Source of the DNA: Amazonocrinis nigriterrae CENA67
GTDB lineage: Bacteria; Cyanobacteriota; Cyanobacteriia; Cyanobacteriales; Nostocaceae
Length of the DNA: 35,930 nucleotides
Assembly (NCBI RefSeq): GCF_016056305.1
Contig: NZ_JAECZC010000016.1
Span: 80,199 to 116,128, forward strand
Direction of reading: 5' to 3'
Positions 6,745 through 15,665 of this stretch are shown here, in pieces. The notes under the pieces were generated by a model, which did not search any database, was not told the origin of the DNA, and saw only the letters and a program-made list of their open reading frames with translations. Positions within the stretch are counted from its first letter, which is position 1; every line of letters starts with the position of its first letter. The translations under genes and the position numbers were made by a program.

Positions 6745-9246
6745 ATGAAACGAACAACCTTTCATCTCCATGTAACACGAATAAAAACAGTCTGCCAATT
6801 TGAACTACAAACTCAAGGACAGAAAATTACCGAACAAATTGATTATCCTCCATCCTTAACTAAAAGTTATGAAGATTGGCAGAAAGCCTATTTAAATTAC
6901 TATAGACACCTACGAGGAAAAAAACCCCTCAATCATCTGCAAAGACAACAATTAACTGATGCACATCTGCGAGGCTGGAAAGCCATCAATAAAAACTTTC
7001 GAGGAAAAAAACTTATTAGTGGAGGAGGAAACACTCCTGTTGACTACAACAGACAACTGAGAGATACCGAAACTCAATTGTTACATGAATTTCATCGTTG
7101 GTTGCTAAGTCCTGACTTAGTGAATATTCGTTCTGAAATCGCCAACGCTGCGAGAAAACTGTCAAATGAAAATCAGTCCGTTGAAGTCTTCTTAACTTGT
7201 ACCCCCATAGAACTAGCAAGATTACCTTGGGAAACTTGGCAAATTGGCGCAGATTTAGGCATACCAGAAAAAATACAAATTTATCGTACTCCAGCTACAA
7301 TTCGTAATCAACCCGTGCGTTCTGTGCATCGGAAAATCAGAATTTTAGCCATCATTGGATATGATACACACTTAAATTTTGAAACCGACAAACAAGAAGT
7401 TGAATCACTCAAACCAATTGCAGAGGTAAAATTTGTTGGTTGGAATACGGAAGCAACAAAAGTTTTGCATCAGGTTAATGCAATAGAATTGAAGACTCAG
7501 ATATTCCATGCAATTAATGATCAACGTGGCTGGGATGTATTGTTTTTTGCCGGACACAGTAATGAAACTATCCTAACTGGTGGAGAATTAGGTATTGCAC
7601 CAAATGTTTCTCTAGCAATTCAAGATATTGAAGAGGCGCTAAAAAAAGCTCAACAACGGGGACTTAAGTTTGCGATTTTTAACTCTTGTAGTGGCATAAA
7701 TATAGCCGAATCATTAATTAACTTGGGTTTAAGTCAAGTAATAGTGATGCGGGAACCAATTCACAATCAAGTAGCCAGAAAATTTTTAATGCAGTTTCTT
7801 CATAGTTTAGCCGAATACAAAGATGTTCATGAAGCTTTGTTAGACGCTTGTCAATATCTCAAGCAACAAGTAACTCGTTTTTCCTTTCCTTCAGCTTACC
7901 TAATTCCCTCACTCTATCGCCATCCAGATGCCGAATTATTTCGGATTAAACCCTTTGGTTTGTGGAATTTAATTAAAAGATGGTTACCAACTATTCAAGA
8001 AATCAAGTGGCTATCAGTATTACTGTTTATCAGTTTATTGCCTCCATTACAAGATTTATTATTAGAACCAAGAATCTTACTTCAAGCCGTCTATCGCCAA
8101 CTTTCATTTCAAGTTCCTCAAAAAGTTGACGCTCCCATAGTATTATTACAGATTGATAATAAGTCTTTAAAGCAAGATAAGATTGAACAACGTTACCCAT
8201 TAGATTACAGTTATTTAGCAAGGATAATTGACAAACTGTCTGAATCCAATGCTCAGCTAATTGGTATTGATTATATTTTAAACGAAACTGATATACAGCC
8301 AAAAAATACCCAAAAGCTGAGTCAAACCATCCGCAATGCTGTTAAGAAAAAAACTTGGTTTGTCTTTGCTTATGACAATGATCCAGACTTCAAAGAAGAT
8401 AAAGCTAGTGAGCAAATTGCTAGTGCTAAATGGCGTATAGATGGTGATATTAAATTTTTACCTGGATATGTTGAACTTTTACCCAATAACTCCAATGTAT
8501 TACCTTTTGCTTATATTATATATTTAAGTTATTTATTAAAACAAAGCAAATTAAATAACATACCACAACCTAATTTACAAAATTCAAAAGTTTTTCAAAA
8601 CTCAATATTTGAAGATCTAAATAATCACAATTCTACATTTTTGCAGCGCGATCGCCTGTTACCAATCACCCTATCTTCCCAAAAGTTTTTCCAAGAATGG
8701 TTCCATCCAATTATTGACTTTTCTATTCCCCCTGACCGAGTATATAACAAAATCTCAGCCTGTGAATTACTCAATTCTTGTCCTACGAGCAAGATGAATC
8801 TTCTCAAAAATCTAGATCAACAAATTGTCATCCTTGCACCTGGTGGATACAGAGAAGCCGGAGTCACAAAACAGGGTGAAGATAATCAAAGCAAACCTTT
8901 AGCGATCGCTTTCTGGAACGGCTGGGGAAATGGTAAATTTACTGGTGGTGAAGCTCATGCATACATGGTTCACCACCTACTAAAACAGCGGTTAGTGGTA
9001 TCTGTTCCAGATTTCTTAATGATTTTATTGGCTGCTGTGGTCGCAAAAAGTATTACAGTGATAATACAGTTAAATGCTAGTTCCCGCAAACGTCTGGTTA
9101 TCAGTGTCTGGGTTGGAGTGGGTATTTATGTAATTATTTCGTTACAAATTTATACCTCAGCAGCAATTTTATTGCCCTGGTTTTTACCAACAGTAACTTT
9201 CTGGAATTATATTCGCTCAGCTTTAAGGAGAAATAGTAGTGGGTAA
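6745..9246 (+). CDS. Membrane CHAT-CHASE2 protein
   Basis: The chosen ATG gives 833 aa; the longer frame from 6631 runs through a repeat. An N-terminal helical/beta region (1-170) is followed by a CHAT peptidase domain (about 175-400) with the caspase-type dyad His271 (FFAGHSNE) and Cys315 (NSCSG). Then come a transmembrane helix (about 421-440, WLSVLLFISLLPPLQ), an extracytoplasmic CHASE2 sensor (about 445-745, starting APIVLLQIDNKSL, with LIGIDYILNE) and two or three membrane helices at the end (about 753-830). CHASE2 senses unknown external signals in bacterial receptors. Here CHAT would lie in the cytoplasm, so an outside signal could switch an inside protease. The 3' end overlaps the next gene by 8 bases. 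Confidence 0.9.
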   Translation: MKRTTFHLHVTRIKTVCQFELQTQGQKITEQIDYPPSLTKSYEDWQKAYLNYYRHLRGKKPLNHLQRQQLTDAHLRGWKAINKNFRGKKLISGGGNTPVDYNRQLRDTETQLLHEFHRWLLSPDLVNIRSEIANAARKLSNENQSVEVFLTCTPIELARLPWETWQIGADLGIPEKIQIYRTPATIRNQPVRSVHRKIRILAIIGYDTHLNFETDKQEVESLKPIAEVKFVGWNTEATKVLHQVNAIELKTQIFHAINDQRGWDVLFFAGHSNETILTGGELGIAPNVSLAIQDIEEALKKAQQRGLKFAIFNSCSGINIAESLINLGLSQVIVMREPIHNQVARKFLMQFLHSLAEYKDVHEALLDACQYLKQQVTRFSFPSAYLIPSLYRHPDAELFRIKPFGLWNLIKRWLPTIQEIKWLSVLLFISLLPPLQDLLLEPRILLQAVYRQLSFQVPQKVDAPIVLLQIDNKSLKQDKIEQRYPLDYSYLARIIDKLSESNAQLIGIDYILNETDIQPKNTQKLSQTIRNAVKKKTWFVFAYDNDPDFKEDKASEQIASAKWRIDGDIKFLPGYVELLPNNSNVLPFAYIIYLSYLLKQSKLNNIPQPNLQNSKVFQNSIFEDLNNHNSTFLQRDRLLPITLSSQKFFQEWFHPIIDFSIPPDRVYNKISACELLNSCPTSKMNLLKNLDQQIVILAPGGYREAGVTKQGEDNQSKPLAIAFWNGWGNGKFTGGEAHAYMVHHLLKQRLVVSVPDFLMILLAAVVAKSITVIIQLNASSRKRLVISVWVGVGIYVIISLQIYTSAAILLPWFLPTVTFWNYIRSALRRNSSG

Positions 9247-10015
9247 ACTGAACTTATCAAAGTTAACTTTGGGAATAAACATATTAATAATTACTATTTT
9301 AACAATACTGCCAACCCAAGCCACAATTAAACCTCAAATTCAAAAGTTATTAACAACAGAAATAAACCATAATTATTTAGCTTTTAACTGGGGTAATATT
9401 TTCCAAACATTGCGCCGTAAAAAGGTTCCAGGGGGAGGTAAACCAGGAGATTCAGTTTGTACAATTGCACCCCAGAGACTTGTAGAGCCTCATTTACAAA
9501 GCAAGCACACTCCAGGGGAAATATTGGAAATTTGGAGTGTGAATCCTGTATTTATTTGGTATAGTAAACGCTCAAATATTAAGCAAATTGAACTTTTGCA
9601 AGCTCAAAGCAAAGAAGTTTTATGGAGCCAGAAAATTAAACCAGGACAGACTAGTATTATCTATAATGGCAAACCACTGCAACCTGGCGAGACATACTTA
9701 TGGAAGTTATATGTTCCTTTTGCTGTAGAACAAACACCCAAGTTTAAAATATTGGAATTGGCAGAACGGAATAAAATAACAAATGAATTGCAGCAATTAG
9801 AAGCACAAATAAAGAGCCAAGGAGCCAATGCAGAAAGCATAACACTGAAGAGAGCAAACTACTTTGCAGAAAAAGGAATGTGGACGGATGCATTGCAAGA
9901 AATCTATGCAGTGCCAAATCCATCATTGGAATTAAAGCAGATTAAACAGCAAATTCCCTCTGCTGAATATTGTCAAGAATTAGACGCAGCGAAAAAGGTT
10001 GTTGTGGCTAATTGA
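9239..10015 (+). CDS. DUF928 domain protein, exported
   Basis: The 258-aa protein starts with GTG at 9239, inside the end of the CHAT-CHASE2 gene, with AAGGAG at 9225-9230 before it. Residues 8-30 are a hydrophobic signal peptide or anchor (LGINILIITILTILPTQA). The body has the DUF928 pattern: GDSVCTIAPQRL, an Ig-like beta region with NPVFIWY and PGETYLWKLYV, and a helical tail (about 170-250) that resembles a TPR-like hairpin pair (RANYFAEKGMWTDALQEIY). The two cysteines (near residues 78 and 247) could form a disulfide outside the cytoplasm. The function is unknown; the position suggests a periplasmic partner of the CHASE2 sensor or of the exported TPR-CHAT proteins. The stop overlaps the next open frame. 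Confidence 0.85.
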   Translation: MGKLNLSKLTLGINILIITILTILPTQATIKPQIQKLLTTEINHNYLAFNWGNIFQTLRRKKVPGGGKPGDSVCTIAPQRLVEPHLQSKHTPGEILEIWSVNPVFIWYSKRSNIKQIELLQAQSKEVLWSQKIKPGQTSIIYNGKPLQPGETYLWKLYVPFAVEQTPKFKILELAERNKITNELQQLEAQIKSQGANAESITLKRANYFAEKGMWTDALQEIYAVPNPSLELKQIKQQIPSAEYCQELDAAKKVVVAN

Positions 10016-10089
10016 CGATATTTTTACATAACCTCCCTTGTGTGGGAGATATATATAAGCAGATTTGTCTTCGCTACTCAGTTATAGCT

Positions 10090-13000
10090 ATGCACTATGG
10101 AAGGATTAGTTTAGTTAGTTTAGTTGGTTTAGTTGCTATTGTTTCAGCATCTGCTTGTAATTTTTATCTGCCATTTCAGCAAGAACGGGTGTTAGCACAA
10201 ACCACATCTGGACGCAAAACACAAGCAGACAGACTTTTGCAGCTAGGTATTCAGCAACTTGATGCCAGACAATTTCAAGGTGCATTAGTATATTTCCAAC
10301 AAGCACTAATTATTTATCAAGAAATAAAAGACCGTAAAGGTGAAGCTTGGACACTAGGATTCTTAGGATCTGTGTACTCTGATTTAGAAAATTATGCTAG
10401 TGCAGTTGCTTATTATAAGCAATCCTTAGTAATTGCACGGGAAATTAATGACTCTATTTTAGAAGGTTTATCACAAAAATATCTGGCTATAGCAGAGGCA
10501 CAAATTGAAAAGAATCCTCAAAAAGCAAAAGCAGATCAACTTTTACAGCAAGGTAATGAACAAGTTAACACCAGCCAATTTGAGGCTGCATTACAATCTT
10601 TCCAAAAAGCACTAATAATTTTTCAAAATATTAAAGACCGTAAAGGAGAACTGTATGTATTAGGTAATATCGGTAATGTTTATCATTCTCTTAGTAATTA
10701 TCCGAAAGCTATTGAGTATCACCAGCGGAGTTTAGCAATTGCTAGGGAGATTAAAAACCAACAAAGTGAAGGTTATGCGTTAAGTAATCTTGGAATTGCT
10801 TACCATTCTCAAGGGAATTACCTCAAAGCTATTGATTACTATGAAAAATTGTTAGTAATTGCTAGACAAATTAAAGATCGTAAAGGTGAGAGTGCAGCAT
10901 TGAATAATCTCGGAATTGCTTACAGTGATTTAGGCAATTACCTGAAAGCAATTGATTACTATAAACAAAGTTTACAAATTGCCGAAGAGATTCAAGAATT
11001 AAAACTTGGAGGAGGATTATTAGTAAATCTCGGTCTTGCTTACTATTATCTAGGAAACTACCCACAAGCACTTGAATACTATCAGCAAGCACTTATAATT
11101 GCTAGGGAAATAAAAGACCGCGAGCAAGAGGCTGTCGCACTAGGTAATCTTGGTTTAGTGTACGATTCTCTGGGAGACTATCCGAAAGCTATTGATTATC
11201 ACCAACAGCGTTTAGTAATTTCCAGGAATATCAAAGACCGTTACGCTGAGGGACAAACGCTAGACAATATTGGTATTGTTTATCGTAATTTAGGAAACTA
11301 CCTAAAAGCTATTGAATATTATCAGCAAGCATTAACTATTGCAAAAGAAATTGGAGATCGTCAAGGTGAGGCATCAGCTTTAGGTAATCTTGGTAATGCT
11401 TATCTACTTTTAGGAAACTACCCAAAAGGAATCGATTATCAAGAAAAGAGATTAGTAATTGCTAGGGAAATTAAAGATCGTCAAAGTGAAGCTAACGGGT
11501 TAGGTAGTCTGGGATCTGCTTACTTTTATATGGGGGACTACCAAAAATCTCTTGATTACTCTGAAAAATTCTTAGCAATTACAAGAGAAATAAAAGACCG
11601 TGAAGGTGAGAGTCAAGCATTAAATAATCTAGGCGCATTTTATTATAAGTCTGGTAATCTGATTGTTGCAGAAAAATACTTATCTGCAAGTGTTACAGTT
11701 CTGGAATCATTACGAGACAAAAAATTAGATGATACGCATAAGATATCAATTTTCGAGACTCAAAAAAATACATACGAAACTTTACAAAAAGTTCTAATTG
11801 CCCAAAATAAAACTGCGGCAGCCTTAGAAATTGCTGAACGCAGTCGTGCTAGGGCGTTTGTAGAATTGTTCTTATCTCATTTATCCTCTACTGCAATAGA
11901 GAAAAATATATATGATCAAGCACCACAAATTAGCCAAATCAAACAAATTGCTAAAACTCAGAATACCACTATAGTTCAATATTCAATTATCTCCGATGCA
12001 TTTGAAGTTACAGATCAACAAAAAACTAAGGAATCAGAACTATATATCTGGGTAATCAAACCCACAGGTGAAGTTACCTTCCGTAAAGCAGACATGAAAC
12101 CCCTGTGGCAAAAACAAAATACCTCTCTCAAAGAGTTAATTACCACCACTCGCACATCTCTGGGAATTGACGATAAAAGCCGTAGTTTGTTTGACGTAAA
12201 AATTGTCAATCCCCAAGATGAAAAAGTACAAAAACAAAGCTTACAAACACTCCATAAACTTCTGATTCAACCCATTGCTGACCTTTTACCCACCGACCCA
12301 AATCAACGTGTTGTTTTCGTCCCTCAAGGTGATTTGTTCCTCGTTCCCTTTCCTGCATTGTTAGATGAAAAAGACAAATATTTAATTGAAAAGCATACTA
12401 TCCTGACTTCCCCATCAATTCAAGTATTAGAATTAACTCGTCAGCAACGAAATAAAGTTAAGCAATCTTCTGTATCTGAAGCTTTAGTGGTGGGTAATCC
12501 CACTATGCCCAACTTTGCAGCCAAAATAGACGAAAAACCGCAAAAATTAGCAACTCTACCAGGTGCAAAACGGGAAGCAGAAGCGATCGCACCCATTCTA
12601 AACACCAAAGCATTAACAGGTGACGCAGCCACCGAAACCGCCATCAAAGCCAAACTTCCCCAAGCCAAAATCATTCATTTAGCCACCCACGGCTTATTCG
12701 ATGACTTCCAAGGCTTGCAAAGTGCGATCGCACTCGCACCTAGTAAGCAAGATGATGGTTTACTCACCGCCGAAGAAATTCTTGATCTGAAACTGAATGC
12801 AGATTTAGTTGTCCTCAGTGCTTGTAACACAGGTAGAGGTCGCATTACTGGTGATGGCGTAATTGGCTTATCACGTTCATTATTTATCGCCGGAACTCCC
12901 AGCGTCATTGTTTCCTTATGGTCTGTTCCCGATTCACCCACCGCCGAATTGATGACAGAATTTTATACAAATCTCAATCAAAATAAACTCGACAAAGCCC

Positions 13001-13095
13001 AAGCCTTACGCCAAGCCATGCTCAAAATCAAACAACAATATCCCAATAAACCCCTAAATTGGGCAGCCTTCACACTCATTGGTGAAGCTGAATAA
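10090..13095 (+). CDS. Exported TPR-CHAT protease 1
   Basis: The frame is open from a TTG at 10012, but ATG 10090 gives a normal signal peptide (ISLVSLVGLVAIVSASA, then VLA|QTT), so 1001 aa is preferred. About 13 tetratricopeptide repeats of 40 residues (about 40-560), of the kinesin-light-chain-like type (NLGIAYxxLGNYxKAIDYY, IARxIKDRxGE), form the sensing scaffold. A linker with ALEIAERSRARAFVEL follows. The CHAT domain (about 640-1001) has His867 (HLATHGLFDD) and Cys912 (VLSACNTG), both intact, and ends NWAAFTLIGEAE. From 12189 to 12977 the DNA is identical to TPR-CHAT 2. Substrate and trigger are unknown. Confidence 0.92.
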   Translation: MHYGRISLVSLVGLVAIVSASACNFYLPFQQERVLAQTTSGRKTQADRLLQLGIQQLDARQFQGALVYFQQALIIYQEIKDRKGEAWTLGFLGSVYSDLENYASAVAYYKQSLVIAREINDSILEGLSQKYLAIAEAQIEKNPQKAKADQLLQQGNEQVNTSQFEAALQSFQKALIIFQNIKDRKGELYVLGNIGNVYHSLSNYPKAIEYHQRSLAIAREIKNQQSEGYALSNLGIAYHSQGNYLKAIDYYEKLLVIARQIKDRKGESAALNNLGIAYSDLGNYLKAIDYYKQSLQIAEEIQELKLGGGLLVNLGLAYYYLGNYPQALEYYQQALIIAREIKDREQEAVALGNLGLVYDSLGDYPKAIDYHQQRLVISRNIKDRYAEGQTLDNIGIVYRNLGNYLKAIEYYQQALTIAKEIGDRQGEASALGNLGNAYLLLGNYPKGIDYQEKRLVIAREIKDRQSEANGLGSLGSAYFYMGDYQKSLDYSEKFLAITREIKDREGESQALNNLGAFYYKSGNLIVAEKYLSASVTVLESLRDKKLDDTHKISIFETQKNTYETLQKVLIAQNKTAAALEIAERSRARAFVELFLSHLSSTAIEKNIYDQAPQISQIKQIAKTQNTTIVQYSIISDAFEVTDQQKTKESELYIWVIKPTGEVTFRKADMKPLWQKQNTSLKELITTTRTSLGIDDKSRSLFDVKIVNPQDEKVQKQSLQTLHKLLIQPIADLLPTDPNQRVVFVPQGDLFLVPFPALLDEKDKYLIEKHTILTSPSIQVLELTRQQRNKVKQSSVSEALVVGNPTMPNFAAKIDEKPQKLATLPGAKREAEAIAPILNTKALTGDAATETAIKAKLPQAKIIHLATHGLFDDFQGLQSAIALAPSKQDDGLLTAEEILDLKLNADLVVLSACNTGRGRITGDGVIGLSRSLFIAGTPSVIVSLWSVPDSPTAELMTEFYTNLNQNKLDKAQALRQAMLKIKQQYPNKPLNWAAFTLIGEAE
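12189..12977 (+). repeat. 789-bp direct repeat, copy 1 (CHAT part)
   Basis: Comparing the two genes line by line, every base from 12189 to 12977 equals 14701-15489, at a constant offset of 2512. The first upstream difference is at 12188 (T versus A), and the first downstream one at 12978 (T versus C). Flanking coding sequence is homologous but diverged at synonymous and other sites. This is the signature of recent gene conversion within two older paralogues. Confidence 0.95.
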
Positions 13096-13153
13096 TCAGG
13101 TAATTAGGTAAGTCAAGTAACTGTTGACTAATGACCAACAAATTTTAAAAACA

Positions 13154-15607
13154 ATGCAATTAAAAAAAATTTTTATTCTAGCGATCGCTACTTTCATTAC
13201 TACTTTTTTACACTCACCAATCAGCTTCAAAGCGCTGACTCCAGTAGAACCAGTACTGGCGCAAACTACTGCTGACCGCAAAGCAGAAGCAGATAGGCTT
13301 TATCAGCAAGGTGATCAGCAAATTCAGATTGGTCAATATAAAGCTGCACTAGAATTTTTTCAACAAGCACTGGTTATCTATCAGCAAATTGGCGATCGCA
13401 ATGGCGAAGCCTTGAGTCTCAACTACATTGCCATAGTTGAACGCGCACGAGGCGACTATATTCAAGCGCTAAAATTTTACAACCAAGCTTTAAATATTTT
13501 CCGAGAACTAGGCGATCGCTTGAATGAAGGAACTGCTCTTAATAATATTGGAAAAGTTTATGAAGGTTTGGGACAATATCCTCAAGCGCTAGAGTTTTAT
13601 CAACAGGCTTTAGCTATTCGCAGACAAGTTGGTGATAAGTCTGGCGAAGGTTTTACCCTCGGCGACCTTGGATCTATTAATACGAATTTAGGACAGTATC
13701 CCCAAGCGCTAAATTTCTTTCAGCAATCTTTAGATATTTTTAGACAAATTGGCGACCAGAGACAAGAAGCATTAACCCTCAATAGCATTGGCACTTATTA
13801 CCGGACTATAGATCAATATCCTAAAGCTCTAGAATATTATCAACAAGCCTTTGTTATTTTTAAAAAACTTGGAATTCGTCGCGGTGAAGGAACTTCTCTT
13901 AACAACATTGGAGATTTTCGGCGTAATCAAGGTGAATTTTCCCAAGCGCAAGAGTTATTTCAGCAAGCCCTAGCTATTTTTAAAGAAGTAGGCGATCGCA
14001 CCGGTGAAGGGGTTGCCCTCAGCAACATTGGTAGAGTTTACAATCATCAGGGTCAGTATCCTCAAGCGCTGAAATTCTTTGGAGAAGCTTTAGCTATTTT
14101 TAGAGAAGTTGGCGACAAAGTGGGTGAAGCACGAACTCTTAGATATATCGGTAGTACGTTTTATCAATCTGGTAAGTTTGTGGAAGCAGAAAAAACTCTC
14201 CGAGATGGAATAGAACTTTTAGAATCTCTACGACCAAGGTTAAGTGATGCTAATAAAATCTCAATTTTTGAAACACAAACTGCCACTTATCAATTGCTAC
14301 AAAAAGTTTTGATTGCCCAAAATAAAAGTAATGAGGCATTAGAAATATCCGAACGCGGTCGCGCTAGGGCATTTGTGCAATTACTTCAATCTCGATTATC
14401 ACCTAGTTTACAAAGTGATGAAAACATCCCAATAGTAAAAACTGAGGAAATTCAAAAAAATGCCAAAACACAAAATTCTACCTTGATTCAATATTCAATA
14501 ATTTCTGATGGTTTCCAAGTGGCAGGTCAACAAAAAACTCAAGAATCAGAACTCTATATTTGGGTAATCAAGCCCACAGGTGAAGTTACCTTCCGTAAAG
14601 TTGACCTGAAACCGTTGTGGCAAAAACACAATACCTCTCTCAAAGACTTAATTACCACTACTCGCGCATCTATGGGAATTGATGATAAAAGCCGTAGCAT
14701 GTTTGACGTAAAAATTGTCAATCCCCAAGATGAAAAAGTACAAAAACAAAGCTTACAAACACTCCATAAACTTCTGATTCAACCCATTGCTGACCTTTTA
14801 CCCACCGACCCAAATCAACGTGTTGTTTTCGTCCCTCAAGGTGATTTGTTCCTCGTTCCCTTTCCTGCATTGTTAGATGAAAAAGACAAATATTTAATTG
14901 AAAAGCATACTATCCTGACTTCCCCATCAATTCAAGTATTAGAATTAACTCGTCAGCAACGAAATAAAGTTAAGCAATCTTCTGTATCTGAAGCTTTAGT
15001 GGTGGGTAATCCCACTATGCCCAACTTTGCAGCCAAAATAGACGAAAAACCGCAAAAATTAGCAACTCTACCAGGTGCAAAACGGGAAGCAGAAGCGATC
15101 GCACCCATTCTAAACACCAAAGCATTAACAGGTGACGCAGCCACCGAAACCGCCATCAAAGCCAAACTTCCCCAAGCCAAAATCATTCATTTAGCCACCC
15201 ACGGCTTATTCGATGACTTCCAAGGCTTGCAAAGTGCGATCGCACTCGCACCTAGTAAGCAAGATGATGGTTTACTCACCGCCGAAGAAATTCTTGATCT
15301 GAAACTGAATGCAGATTTAGTTGTCCTCAGTGCTTGTAACACAGGTAGAGGTCGCATTACTGGTGATGGCGTAATTGGCTTATCACGTTCATTATTTATC
15401 GCCGGAACTCCCAGCGTCATTGTTTCCTTATGGTCTGTTCCCGATTCACCCACCGCCGAATTGATGACAGAATTTTATACAAATCTCAACCAAAATAAAC
15501 TCAATAAAGCCCAAGCTTTACGCCAAGCTATGCTCAAAATCAAACAACAATATCCCAATAAACCCCTAAATTGGGCAGCCTTCACACTCATTGGCGAAGC
15601 TGAATAA
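13154..15607 (+). CDS. Exported TPR-CHAT protease 2
   Basis: The ATG at 13154 gives 817 aa with a signal peptide (MQLKKIFILAIATFITTF, cleavage after VLA before QTT); the TTG at 13124 adds ten unlikely residues. About eight to nine TPRs (about 40-395, motif YPQALxFYQQALxIxRxxGDRxGE) are followed by the linker SERGRARAFVQL and a CHAT domain with His683 and Cys728. Its TPR half differs clearly from TPR-CHAT 1, but the CHAT half is nearly identical, so the two are likely to share substrate and differ in what they sense. HIP1 octamers at 13392, 13512 and 13992 encode GDR of the repeats, in phase with the 120-bp TPR unit. Confidence 0.92.
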   Translation: MQLKKIFILAIATFITTFLHSPISFKALTPVEPVLAQTTADRKAEADRLYQQGDQQIQIGQYKAALEFFQQALVIYQQIGDRNGEALSLNYIAIVERARGDYIQALKFYNQALNIFRELGDRLNEGTALNNIGKVYEGLGQYPQALEFYQQALAIRRQVGDKSGEGFTLGDLGSINTNLGQYPQALNFFQQSLDIFRQIGDQRQEALTLNSIGTYYRTIDQYPKALEYYQQAFVIFKKLGIRRGEGTSLNNIGDFRRNQGEFSQAQELFQQALAIFKEVGDRTGEGVALSNIGRVYNHQGQYPQALKFFGEALAIFREVGDKVGEARTLRYIGSTFYQSGKFVEAEKTLRDGIELLESLRPRLSDANKISIFETQTATYQLLQKVLIAQNKSNEALEISERGRARAFVQLLQSRLSPSLQSDENIPIVKTEEIQKNAKTQNSTLIQYSIISDGFQVAGQQKTQESELYIWVIKPTGEVTFRKVDLKPLWQKHNTSLKDLITTTRASMGIDDKSRSMFDVKIVNPQDEKVQKQSLQTLHKLLIQPIADLLPTDPNQRVVFVPQGDLFLVPFPALLDEKDKYLIEKHTILTSPSIQVLELTRQQRNKVKQSSVSEALVVGNPTMPNFAAKIDEKPQKLATLPGAKREAEAIAPILNTKALTGDAATETAIKAKLPQAKIIHLATHGLFDDFQGLQSAIALAPSKQDDGLLTAEEILDLKLNADLVVLSACNTGRGRITGDGVIGLSRSLFIAGTPSVIVSLWSVPDSPTAELMTEFYTNLNQNKLNKAQALRQAMLKIKQQYPNKPLNWAAFTLIGEAE
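14701..15489 (+). repeat. 789-bp direct repeat, copy 2 (CHAT part)
   Basis: This is the partner of 12189-12977, with no difference seen. After 15489 the two genes again show scattered differences (for example GACAAA versus AATAAA codons near the end), so the identical tract ends inside the gene. Confidence 0.95.
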
Positions 15608-15665
15608 GCAGGAAGACAGACACCAAATAAATCTAACAACTGACAACTAACAACTAACAAAACCC

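Noticed and set aside
10090-10140. Lipoprotein signal (lipobox at VSASAC) in TPR-CHAT 1
   Set aside because: The position -3 residue is Ala and the fit is poor; cleavage after VLA before QTT is shared with TPR-CHAT 2 and is the better reading.
12441-12941. Antisense frames in TPR-CHAT 1 that recur identically in TPR-CHAT 2 (14953-15453)
   Set aside because: They are identical only because the 789-bp tract is identical. They have no ribosome sites and lie wholly within the real genes.
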